DNA of 64,000 nucleotides, from positions 48,491-112,490 of the forward strand of contig NZ_JAIHON010000022.1 in assembly GCF_021173675.1 (NCBI RefSeq). The letters run 5' to 3'. Each line of letters begins with the position of its first letter. Position 1 is the stretch's first letter. A program made the position numbers and the translations under genes. Positions 1 through 8,081 of this stretch are shown one piece after another. The stretch comes from Streptomyces lincolnensis. GTDB lineage: Bacteria; Actinomycetota; Actinomycetes; Streptomycetales; Streptomycetaceae. The notes beneath the pieces were generated by a model. That model had not been told where the DNA came from. It worked only from the letters and a program-made list of their open reading frames with translations, and made no database searches.

Positions 1-1
1 C

Positions 2-391
2 CGGATCGAGGGGATTCACAGTGGTGCGGTCAAGCGCGAAGGGCGCTGGGTGGTGCCGCGGAGGCTGGAGCTGGCCACCGCGTGGTGTGAGGTGACGCTC
101 GACTTCACGCAGGCAGTGATCACGCAGGACACCTTGCGGATCGACATGAACACGGTAGGCAAGAAACTGACGCTGATCACCAAGCCAGGCATCGTGGTCG
201 ACACCGGCGCCCTGAGCCTCGTACACAGCAAGATCAAGGTCCGTCAGGCTCCAGACCCCGGAACGCCGATCACGTTGCGTGTGGAACTGGCCGGCACGAC
301 GACCCACGGCCACGTCGTGGTACGGCACCCGCGGCGGACGTTCGGACAGTGGCTGCTGCGCAAGCCCGCTTCCCTGCCCTCAGACGATTGA
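2..391 (+). CDS. DUF1707-type protein, C-terminal part (5' truncated by window edge)
   Basis: The reading frame is open from the first bases of the window and stops at 389-391, giving 129 visible residues. The visible part resembles the C-terminal region of Streptomyces DUF1707 proteins: a predicted beta-rich stretch with WCEVTLDF and LRIDM, ending in a basic segment (RRTFGQWLLRKP). The N-terminal DUF1707 helix region lies outside the window, so the family assignment rests on remembered similarity of the tail. No enzymatic motif is visible; these proteins are generally of unknown function. An internal ATG at 50 is not the true start, because similar-looking sequence continues upstream of it. 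Confidence 0.55.
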   Translation, partial: RIEGIHSGAVKREGRWVVPRRLELATAWCEVTLDFTQAVITQDTLRIDMNTVGKKLTLITKPGIVVDTGALSLVHSKIKVRQAPDPGTPITLRVELAGTTTHGHVVVRHPRRTFGQWLLRKPASLPSDD

Positions 392-490
392 CAGTCGGAA
401 CTCGCCGCCGCCAAGCAGTTCCGCGCCGCCCTGGACCGACGTACCGAGCGGCGGGAGCCCCTTTCGTCACGCCTTACCGCGCTGCTCCCC

Positions 491-700
491 ATGCTTCGCG
501 CGGTGATACTCGATGTCGGCGGGTGTCTGGTGGACGAGCAAGGCCGCGACCACCGCGAGGTCTTCCAGGAGCTCCGGCCCGGCTTCGACCTGTACGACGA
601 GCGCGAGAAGCGAGCTGCAAGAGGCCTGCTGCGGGATGACGTCCGCTCACACAGCGCAGCGATTCGACAAGCGGCACGTCGAGCGCCCGAGGCCGGCACG
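491..700 (+). pseudogene. Possible HAD-hydrolase N-terminal remnant
   Basis: The frame starting at ATG 491 begins MLRAVILDVGGCLVDE, which looks like motif I of haloacid-dehalogenase hydrolases. After about 60 residues the protein becomes low-complexity, and the frame runs on into tRNA-Lys, so an intact gene is unlikely. The rest of 392-800 has no convincing gene. It may be a decayed fragment or a chance resemblance. Confidence 0.22.
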
Positions 701-800
701 GTCGGCGGCTGGGGCCAGTCGCACGGTCGGCGGGATGGCCGTCCACTCGGGCCAGCCACGGGCCAGCCAGTGATCATGAGATCTAGCCGAAAACGGACAC

Positions 801-833
801 GCCCCCAGCTCGAACTACCTCTGAGCTGGGGGC
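801..833 (-). terminator. Terminator after tRNA-Lys
   Basis: A perfect 11-bp inverted repeat (801-811 with 823-833, GCCCCCAGCTC) lies 7 bases beyond the 3' end of the minus-strand tRNA-Lys. It is followed on that strand by a short T-rich tract (GTTTTCG). Confidence 0.7.
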
Positions 834-840
834 GACCCGG

Positions 841-913
841 TAGGCCCTGTGGGACTCGAACCCACAACCAATGGATTAAAAGTCCACTGCTCTGCCAATT
901 GAGCTAAGGGCCC
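841..913 (-). tRNA. tRNA-Lys (anticodon TTT)
   Basis: A 73-nt cloverleaf on the minus strand. The acceptor begins GGGCCCT, the D arm contains AGCTCAATTGG, the anticodon loop is CTTTTAA with anticodon TTT, and the T arm contains GGTTCGAGTCC. No CCA is encoded. Confidence 0.95.
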
Positions 914-960
914 TTGGCGATGTTGCGATGTTGCCTCCCCGAGCATAGCCGCAGGAGGCC

Positions 961-987
961 GTGTCGCCGATCGGGTATCGGTGACAC
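961..987 (-). terminator. Possible terminator of the permease gene
   Basis: An 11-bp inverted repeat with one G-U pair (961-971 with 977-987, loop CGGGT) lies 34 bases past the permease stop codon. There is no clear T tract. Nothing else is visible in 914-1020. Confidence 0.35.
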
Positions 988-1020
988 GGGCCTGTCGGCG
1001 GGGGGATCGTGAGGGGAGTG

Positions 1021-2574
1021 TTATGGATCGACCGGTTCGGGGGCGTTCGCGCGGGCGGCCTCGCGGGTGCGGGTGCGTTCGTGGTCGGGGTTGAGGAACC
1101 AGTGGCGGGCGGAGGCCAGCCACCAGATCCAGGCGAAGCCGAGGACGACGAGGACGGCGACCGGGGCGTAGTTGAAGGTCTCCCAGGTGACCGGGGAGAC
1201 CTGCGGCAGCATGAACAGGACCGTGATCACGCCGACCCAGGCCACCGCGACCAGCCCGATCGCCCGTGACCAGCGGCCCAGATGCCACGGCCCCCGCTCG
1301 AACGCCTCGCCCTTGCGCAGCCGCAACAGCGTCGGGATGACGTAGGCGATGTAGAGGCCGATGACGGCGATGGACGTCACGGCCGCGTAGGCGGTCACGT
1401 TGATCAGATAGGGCAGGCCGAGGACGAGCGCGCCGCCCGCCGCCAGCCATACCGCCGCCACGGGAGTGCGGGTGCGGGGGCTGACCGTGTGCCAGACGTG
1501 CGAGAAGGGCAGCGCGCCGTCGCGGGAGAAGGCGTAGATCATGCGGCTGTTGGCGGTCACGGAGGCCATGCCGCAGAACAGCTGGGCGCCGATCACGACC
1601 AAGAGGAGGAGCTTGCCGGCCGTGGCGCCGAGCGCGTCCAACAGGATCTGGGCCGGCGGTGCGCCCGTGGGCGAGGAGAGGGCCCCGTCGTAGGACTGGA
1701 TGGCGAAGGTGAAGCCCAGGAGCAGCACGAACCCCGCTATCCATGACGTCCAGATGGACTGGACGATGCCCTTCGGGCCGGCCGTGGACGCGTCGTGCGT
1801 CTCCTCCGTCATGTGGGCCGAGGCGTCGTAGCCGGTGAAGGTGTACTGAGCCATCAGCAACCCCAACAGCACCACATACACCCCGCTGCCCCAGCCCGTG
1901 TTGTTCACGAACTCGCCGAACACGAAGGACGCGGACTGGTGCTGGTCGGGGGCGAAGGTCAGCGCGCCGACGATCACCGCGACACCCACCACGTGCCACC
2001 ACACGCTCACACTGTTCAGCAGCGCGACGATCCGCACGCCGAAGGTGTTCAGCAGGCCGTGCAGGACCAGGATCCCGGCGAAGAGCAGGATCGTGCGGCC
2101 GGGGGTGACCTCGAAGTCGAACTGGAGGTTCAGGTACGCGCCCAGGAAGGACGCGGCCCCGAAGTCGATGCCCGCGGTCACCGCGACCTGGCCCAGCACG
2201 TTGAACCAGCCGGTGAACCAGGCCCAGGCGGCCGCGGACCGCGGCGGGGCCAGCCGGTGCGCCCAGAAGTACAGGCCGGCCGAGGTCGGGTAGGCCGAGC
2301 AGATCTCGGCCATCGCCAGGCCGACGAACAGCGTCATCAGGCCCACGGCCACCCAGCCCCAGGTGATCACGGCCGGGCCGCCGGTGTTCATGCCGAACAG
2401 ATACAGCGTCAGGCAGCCCGACAGGACCGAGATGATCGTGAAGGAGACCGCGTAGTTGGAGAACGCCGACATGCGGCGGGCCAGGACCTGCGTGTAGCCG
2501 AGCTGGGCAAGCCGTTCCTCGTCCGAGAGCCCCGAAGGCCCGGACTGCCCGCTCTCTATGGCGTCATCTGTCAT
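1021..2574 (-). CDS. APC-superfamily amino acid permease
   Basis: This is a 517-residue polytopic membrane protein that should import amino acids or related amines in exchange for, or together with, a cation. About twelve hydrophobic segments are visible. The first, after NYAVSFTIISVLSGC, matches the TM1 region of GABA/choline-type APC permeases. Also visible are GLAMAEICSAYPTSAGLYFW and the conserved ANSRMIYAFSRDGALPF segment. The start is placed at ATG 2574 (MTDDAIESG), just after a G-rich stretch, and not at the longer upstream frame. It appears monocistronic. The exact substrate cannot be read from sequence. Confidence 0.88.
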   Translation of the reverse strand: MTDDAIESGQSGPSGLSDEERLAQLGYTQVLARRMSAFSNYAVSFTIISVLSGCLTLYLFGMNTGGPAVITWGWVAVGLMTLFVGLAMAEICSAYPTSAGLYFWAHRLAPPRSAAAWAWFTGWFNVLGQVAVTAGIDFGAASFLGAYLNLQFDFEVTPGRTILLFAGILVLHGLLNTFGVRIVALLNSVSVWWHVVGVAVIVGALTFAPDQHQSASFVFGEFVNNTGWGSGVYVVLLGLLMAQYTFTGYDASAHMTEETHDASTAGPKGIVQSIWTSWIAGFVLLLGFTFAIQSYDGALSSPTGAPPAQILLDALGATAGKLLLLVVIGAQLFCGMASVTANSRMIYAFSRDGALPFSHVWHTVSPRTRTPVAAVWLAAGGALVLGLPYLINVTAYAAVTSIAVIGLYIAYVIPTLLRLRKGEAFERGPWHLGRWSRAIGLVAVAWVGVITVLFMLPQVSPVTWETFNYAPVAVLVVLGFAWIWWLASARHWFLNPDHERTRTREAARANAPEPVDP

Positions 2575-2622
2575 GCCCCCAGCGATTCCCACACCGGGGG
2601 CGTGACACACGTCACAACTTGG

Positions 2623-5600
2623 CTAGAAGACGCCCTTGTAACCCTGCCAACCGCTCGCGATCTTCGTACGGCCGCCGAACGACCCCTTGCCGTCACCGTT
2701 GTTGCGGTAGACGCTCCCGCCGGAGTCCCTCGACACCAGGTCGGCCTTCCCGTCCCCGGTGACGTCCCCGACGCCGACCACGACGTTGTACGACCCGCCC
2801 CAGGCGCCGAACAGCTTGGCTCGCGCCCCGAAGGTGCCGTTGGCCCTGCCGTAGTAGCGGTACAGCGTGTTGGCCGTGTCCTGCGCGAGCAGGTCCCCGA
2901 CACCGTCGCCGTTGAGGTCGCCGACACCGACGACCTTCTTGTACGTCTTCCAGTTGTCGTAGAGCTTCACCCGGGCCGAGAGCTTGCCGGTGGCGGTGCC
3001 CTTGTAGAGGTAGACCGTGCCGGTCGAGGCGGCCCGCGCGATCAGGTCCGGGCGGCCGTCGCCCGTCAGGTCGCCGGGTGAGGTCAGGACGTCGTACTGG
3101 TTCCAGCCACTGGTGCCGAGCGACGTGTACGGCGTCGACGGCTTGACCGCCGCCCCGCAGGCCGGCTTGTACAGGCGCAGGGCGCCGCTGCTCAGCCGGA
3201 CCAGCACGTCGTTGCAGCGGTCGCCGCTCAGGTCGCCGTAGGAGACGAACCGCGCGGTGGTGGGCCAGCCGGTGCCGGTGACCTTCCCCGAGAACGTCCC
3301 CTTGCCCGTGCCCTGCTGGAAGGCCAGGGCGCCGGATGCGTCGAGGGTGAGCAGGTCGCCCACGCCGTCGTCGCCGGCGTGGTCGTGGCGGACGGCGGCA
3401 CCGCCCGACAGGGACGTCCTGCCGGTGGTGGTCAGGGGCGCGCCCTGGCCGTCGGCGGGCTGGGCGGTGAGGGTCCAGGCGTAGGTGCCGTTGGGGGCCC
3501 AACTCCCGGACGTCGTACGGCCGTCCCACGCGGCGGTGATGGCGTTGCGGGCCTCACCTCCGGTGAGGGTGCGCACGACCGTGCCGTCCGCGGCCTTCAG
3601 GGTCAGCTTCCAGGAGGCGGCCGGCTTGGACAGCTGCCAGGACGCCCGGAAGGTGTCCGCCGCCTTGAACGTCGTGGGCGTGGTCGCCCGCGTCGCGGTC
3701 AGCGGGGAGGCGGGCACGCCGCTCGACACGACGTGGACGGCGTTCTCCTTGTCGACGTAGGCGATGCCGCCGCCGAACCGGTCCACGGCCCAGGTACGAC
3801 GGCGGGAGTCGCTGCCGTCGGTGGACATCGGGATGCCGAGGTCGCGGGTGACGGCGGTGCCGCCGCTCTGGAACTCCGTCAGGCGCAGATTCGAGCCCGT
3901 GTAGCGCTGGTTGACGAAGTAGCCGTCGCCGAGGAGGCCGCCCCTACCCGCGGGCAGGGCGATCTTCTCGCCGCTGGTCACGTTGACCACGCCGTGCTGG
4001 CGGAACTGCTCGCAGGTCCAGTACAGCCACGGCCCGGCGCTCTGGAGCTCGACCGGCACACAGGGCGCGCCCGTGTCGAGGGTCCCGGTGTCCTTGCCGG
4101 TCGCCAGGTCCTTGCGGGCGACCGTGCCGGCGGTGGCCGTCGCCGCGTAGAGCGTGCCGCCCCACACGGTCGCGCCCACCTGCGCCCGCTGGTCGACGAC
4201 CGAGCCGGTGTCGAGATCGGCGACGATCGTCACGCCGTCCGCCACCGGCATCCCCGGGACCGTGGGCCGGCCGCTCTGGTAGACGGCGTACCGGCCGGTG
4301 GACTCGGTGAGCCGCCCGTCGGAGCTCCCGGTCAGGGCGCGGTCCGCCTGGTCGGGCCCGCGGCGGCCGACGATCTCGACCTGCGCGGGGCTCTGCTGGA
4401 AATTGCGGACCTGGTAGACGGTCCGCCCGTCACCGCTGTTGAACAGCTGGGTGCACAGCGACTGCCCGCAGACCGTGTAGTCGTACGACCGTCCGCTCTC
4501 CCGTCCGGCGTACACCGGGTCGGAGGCGGCGGTGGGCGCCTGGGCGGGGGTGAGGACGCGGTTGTAGAAGCCGGCGCCCTGGGGGCCCTCCTTCTCCACG
4601 GTGGACAGCACGCCCGCGCTCAGCGCGATCGCGTCCACGCCCGCCGCGACCGGGTCCAGGCGCCGCAGCTTCTCCAGGCGGGGCAGGCCGTCCGCGCCGA
4701 CCGTGGCCTTCTGGACGTACCAGTCCGCCGACGAGGTCCCGCCGAGCACGGCGACACCGCCGCCCGGGGTCTGCACGGCCTCCTTGTCGGCCTTCTCCAG
4801 CAGGGTCCGGCGCTGCCCGTCGAAGGAGAGGGCGACGAGGTTCCGCTTGAGCGCCGCGTCCGTGCCGTCGGCCTGGGTGAAGGTCAGCAGCCAGCCGTCC
4901 AGCAGCCCGATCTTTGAGATGTCCAGGTCGGAGGGGACCGGGAAGGTCCGCTCGGGCGCGTCCAGGTCGGTGCGGGAGCGCACATGGGCGACCCGTTCGG
5001 GGTCGATCCACAGGAGGTCGTCGCCGGCGAGCGCGACGGAGGCGGTCCAGCCGGTGTCCGCGGCGAGCGGGCGCAGCTGTCCCGTCGTCAGGTCGATCAG
5101 GCCGAAGTGGTCGAAGTCGCCGGACTCCGCGCCGCCCGAGGTGGAGAACCGTACGACGGCCTCCCGCGCGTCGCCCGCGACCAGCCGCACCTGCTTGAGG
5201 TCCGTGCCCTCGGGCCAGCCGGTGACGGCGACCTTGGCGTCGGCCACCGGATTGTCGGCGGGCAGCAGGTACCAGCCGTCCACCGTCGACAGGTCGCTGT
5301 CCGTGAAGTCCTGCACCAGGACCGTGGAGCCGAGCAGGCCCCTGAAGAGGTCGCCGGAGTCGTACGGCACGGTGAAGCGGCGGGCGGTGCCGTCCGCCAT
5401 GTTCTCGATGTCGATCGAGCCCAGGTAGTGGTGGGCCACGTAGTCCGACTCGGCGCCGAACTCGGCGAAGCCGGCGTCCTCGTTGTTGCCGTAGCCGAGC
5501 AGGGTGGTCGTCTGACCCGTGTCGAACCGGGTCCACCGGAACTCCTGCCCGGAGTGCTCGTCGGCGTCCTCCGGCGCGTGCACGAAACCGGTCGCGCCGA

Positions 5601-5775
5601 AGGAGCCGAGCGAGTCCGCGCGAGGCACGGCACGCCAGTTGGGCGTGATGTCGAGCTGGGCCGGTGTGTCCGCGGCGACGGCCGGGGCGGCCAGGACGGG
5701 GGTGAGCCCGAGTCCCAGGGCCAGGATGCCGGCCGTGGCCCCCGCTCTGATCATGTGGCGCCGCATCAGCCGCAT
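2623..5775 (-). CDS. Secreted FG-GAP/VCBS-repeat protein (large paralogue)
   Basis: A 1050-residue exported protein. The N-terminus has a basic start (MRLMRRH), a hydrophobic core (AGILALGLGLTPVLA) and an AxA-type cleavage region (AAPAVAA). The long middle resembles a beta-propeller. A FlgD-like Ig segment (AWDGRTTSGSWAPNGTYAW) follows. The C-terminus carries calcium-binding FG-GAP/VCBS repeats with DxTGDGxxD and DLNGDGVGD loops, typical of extracellular adhesion or binding modules. The start ATG overlaps the stop of the upstream paralogue as TGATG, so translation is probably coupled. The partner or substrate is unknown. Confidence 0.85.
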   Translation of the reverse strand: MRLMRRHMIRAGATAGILALGLGLTPVLAAPAVAADTPAQLDITPNWRAVPRADSLGSFGATGFVHAPEDADEHSGQEFRWTRFDTGQTTTLLGYGNNEDAGFAEFGAESDYVAHHYLGSIDIENMADGTARRFTVPYDSGDLFRGLLGSTVLVQDFTDSDLSTVDGWYLLPADNPVADAKVAVTGWPEGTDLKQVRLVAGDAREAVVRFSTSGGAESGDFDHFGLIDLTTGQLRPLAADTGWTASVALAGDDLLWIDPERVAHVRSRTDLDAPERTFPVPSDLDISKIGLLDGWLLTFTQADGTDAALKRNLVALSFDGQRRTLLEKADKEAVQTPGGGVAVLGGTSSADWYVQKATVGADGLPRLEKLRRLDPVAAGVDAIALSAGVLSTVEKEGPQGAGFYNRVLTPAQAPTAASDPVYAGRESGRSYDYTVCGQSLCTQLFNSGDGRTVYQVRNFQQSPAQVEIVGRRGPDQADRALTGSSDGRLTESTGRYAVYQSGRPTVPGMPVADGVTIVADLDTGSVVDQRAQVGATVWGGTLYAATATAGTVARKDLATGKDTGTLDTGAPCVPVELQSAGPWLYWTCEQFRQHGVVNVTSGEKIALPAGRGGLLGDGYFVNQRYTGSNLRLTEFQSGGTAVTRDLGIPMSTDGSDSRRRTWAVDRFGGGIAYVDKENAVHVVSSGVPASPLTATRATTPTTFKAADTFRASWQLSKPAASWKLTLKAADGTVVRTLTGGEARNAITAAWDGRTTSGSWAPNGTYAWTLTAQPADGQGAPLTTTGRTSLSGGAAVRHDHAGDDGVGDLLTLDASGALAFQQGTGKGTFSGKVTGTGWPTTARFVSYGDLSGDRCNDVLVRLSSGALRLYKPACGAAVKPSTPYTSLGTSGWNQYDVLTSPGDLTGDGRPDLIARAASTGTVYLYKGTATGKLSARVKLYDNWKTYKKVVGVGDLNGDGVGDLLAQDTANTLYRYYGRANGTFGARAKLFGAWGGSYNVVVGVGDVTGDGKADLVSRDSGGSVYRNNGDGKGSFGGRTKIASGWQGYKGVF

Positions 5776-7895
5776 CAGAAGATCCCCCTGTATCCCTGCC
5801 AGCCGGTCGCGATCTTCGTGCGCGCCCCGAACGAGCCCTTGCCGTTGCCGTTGTTGCGGAAGAGGTTGCCCGCGGTGTCCCGGGAGACCAGGTCGTTCCT
5901 GCCGTCGCCGGTGATGTCGCCGACGCCGACGATCACGTTGTACGAGGTCCCCCAGTTGGAGAAGACCTTCACCCGCTCCTTGACCTGGCCGCTCGCGGTG
6001 CCGTCGTAGCGCCACAGCGTCCCGGCCTTGTCCTGCACCAGCACGTCCCCGAAGCCGTCGCCGTTGAGGTCACCGGCACCGACGATCTTCTTGTACGTCG
6101 CCCAGCTGCGGATCTTCACGCCCGCCTTGAGCTTGCTCGCGCCGTCGTTGGCGAACAGGTAGACGTCCCCGGTCGATGCCTTGCGGGCCAGCAGGTCGGT
6201 GCGGCCGTCACCGGTGAGGTCGCCGGGGGCGGTCAGGACGTTGTAGGCGTTCCAGCCGGTGCCGAGGGAGGTGTGGCTGCTCGCCGGGGCGTACGAGCCG
6301 CTGCCGCACTTGCCCGCGTAGCGGCGCAGCTCGCCGTTCGGCATGCGGACCAGCATCTCGGCGCAACGGTCCTTGCCCATGTCGCCGAAGGGGACGGCGA
6401 CCGTGCCCGCGGGCCAGCCGGACGCGCTCTGCTTGAAGTCGAACTTGCCGCCGCCGTTGGTGAACTGAAGGCTCAGCGTGCCCGAGGAGTTGAGGGTGAC
6501 CAGCTCGCCGTAGGCGTACCCGCCCTGGTCGTGGTGGCCCTGGCGGCCGCCGGTCAGCGCGAACGTGCCGCTGGTGGTGTACGTGCCCACGCCGTCGGCG
6601 GCCTTCGCGGTCAGCGTCCAGGTCTTCTTGCCGTTGTACGCGTAGGCACCCGAGCTGGTCTTCCCGTCCCAGGACAGGTCGATGGCCGTACCGCTGCCCT
6701 GGAGGGTGCGGTCGACGCGGCCCTGGGCGTCCTTGACGGTGAAGGTCCAGGTCGCGGGCTTGTTGAGCTGCCAGGTGCTCATCCACGCCATGTTGCCGCC
6801 GTTGCGGCCCGAGGCGTCGAAGTAGGGGTTGTCCAGGTCCGACTCGATCTTCCCGAGCGACTGGGCGGGCACCCCGCTCTGCACGGTCCGGATCACGTTG
6901 TCCGTGCCGACGTAGGCGATGCCCCCGCCGAACTTGTCCACCGACCAGGTCTGCCGCCGCTGGTCGGCGGTGTTCCCGGCCGGCAGGTCGGCGATCTCGC
7001 GGGCGGCGGCTGCCGTACCGGAGTGGTAGTCCGTCAGCATCAGCTTGCCGGCCGTCCGGTCGTGCTGGACGAGGTAGCCGTCACCGACGAGGGCGGGCCC
7101 GGAGGGCACCTTGATGTTCTTCTTCGCCGTACGGTCGTAGACGCCCGCGGCTCCGGTCGGACCGCAGTTCCAGTAGAGCCAACGGCCGATGACCTGAAGC
7201 TCCTTGACCGTGCAGGGGGCGCCGGTGGAGACGGTCGCGACCGTCTTCTTCCCCTCCAGGTCGTACTGGGTGACGACACCGTTGCCCGAACCCGGCGTCC
7301 ACAGCGCCGAACCCCAGACGGAGGCGGCGGTGATCGAGCGGGTCAGGCGGACGTCCTCGGCGCGGAAGCGGTTCACGGCGTCGACGTACTGCTTGCCGGT
7401 GGAGGCCGCGGTGTAGACGAAGTAGCGGCCGGTGGCGTCGACGAAACGACCGCCGGTGACGTCCGGTTCGGACGCGGAGTGGTAGCTGTTGGGCTCCAGC
7501 CAGATCTGGGCGCGCTCCTTGCCGTACTCGTCGACGCGGAAGTAGCCCACGCCCTGCGTGCCGGTGGACCGCAGGGGCACGCAGTCGCCCGCGTCGCACG
7601 GCACCCGCTGAAGGTGGGTGCCGTCGGCGAAGTAGCCGGCGTATCCGCGGGTGTCCTGCTGGAGCACCGTGGAGCCGTCGGGCGAGAGCTGCCTGCCGAC
7701 GACGTACTGCTCGCCGTTCGGCCGGTACTCGACGGTGGTGAGATAGCCGGCCGCGTAGTCGATGCCCCAGACGCCGTCCGTGGCGATCGGCGTCGGGGTG
7801 GTGTCCGCGGCCGCCGGGCCCGCGGCCGTCAGGGTGCCGGCGCCCAGAGCGGCCAGCGAGACAAGAGTGAGTGCGATCCGGGCATGCCGGGTCAA
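5775..7895 (-). CDS. Secreted FG-GAP/VCBS-repeat protein (small paralogue)
   Basis: A 706-residue secreted protein, paralogous to the gene immediately downstream. The start is placed at TTG 7895 because a strong GGGAGG ribosome-binding site lies a few bases upstream and the residues that follow (LTRHARIALTLVSLAALG) form a signal peptide ending near AAADT. It shares the downstream protein's layout: propeller-like body, FlgD-like Ig segment (SWDGKTSSGAYAYNGKKTW), then four VCBS units with GDLTGDGRTD, GDLNGDGFGD and GDITGDGRND loops. The last 40 residues of the two proteins are nearly identical, which suggests tandem duplication. An alternative ATG at 7961 would place the signal peptide internally and is less likely. 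Confidence 0.83.
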   Translation of the reverse strand: MTRHARIALTLVSLAALGAGTLTAAGPAAADTTPTPIATDGVWGIDYAAGYLTTVEYRPNGEQYVVGRQLSPDGSTVLQQDTRGYAGYFADGTHLQRVPCDAGDCVPLRSTGTQGVGYFRVDEYGKERAQIWLEPNSYHSASEPDVTGGRFVDATGRYFVYTAASTGKQYVDAVNRFRAEDVRLTRSITAASVWGSALWTPGSGNGVVTQYDLEGKKTVATVSTGAPCTVKELQVIGRWLYWNCGPTGAAGVYDRTAKKNIKVPSGPALVGDGYLVQHDRTAGKLMLTDYHSGTAAAAREIADLPAGNTADQRRQTWSVDKFGGGIAYVGTDNVIRTVQSGVPAQSLGKIESDLDNPYFDASGRNGGNMAWMSTWQLNKPATWTFTVKDAQGRVDRTLQGSGTAIDLSWDGKTSSGAYAYNGKKTWTLTAKAADGVGTYTTSGTFALTGGRQGHHDQGGYAYGELVTLNSSGTLSLQFTNGGGKFDFKQSASGWPAGTVAVPFGDMGKDRCAEMLVRMPNGELRRYAGKCGSGSYAPASSHTSLGTGWNAYNVLTAPGDLTGDGRTDLLARKASTGDVYLFANDGASKLKAGVKIRSWATYKKIVGAGDLNGDGFGDVLVQDKAGTLWRYDGTASGQVKERVKVFSNWGTSYNVIVGVGDITGDGRNDLVSRDTAGNLFRNNGNGKGSFGARTKIATGWQGYRGIF

Positions 7896-8032
7896 GGGTC
7901 CCTCCCCAGGGAAGTCAGAAAAGGCGCGGTGGCAGGCCTCGTGTCTGTCCCCCTCGGCCACGCTCCACCACGCGATGCACGGATGTTAACAACGGCCACA
8001 CAGGTTGCGGTAGTCGATAAAACGTGCGAAAA

Positions 8033-8062
8033 GGGCCCGCACGACCGAAGTCGTACGGGCCC
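8033..8062 (-). terminator. Terminator of the DEAD-box helicase gene
   Basis: A near-perfect hairpin (8033-8045 with 8051-8062, arms GGGCCCG.ACGAC) is followed on the minus strand by CTTTTCG. It lies about 20 bases past the helicase stop. Bases 7896-8032 should also contain the promoter of the VCBS pair; no consensus hexamers were firmly recognised there. Confidence 0.75.
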
Positions 8063-8081
8063 CAGCTCAGCTCACGTTGCG

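Noticed and set aside
815..2002. A minus-strand frame running through tRNA-Lys into the permease
   Set aside because: It crosses a tRNA gene and is out of frame with the permease, whose membrane segments are unmistakable.
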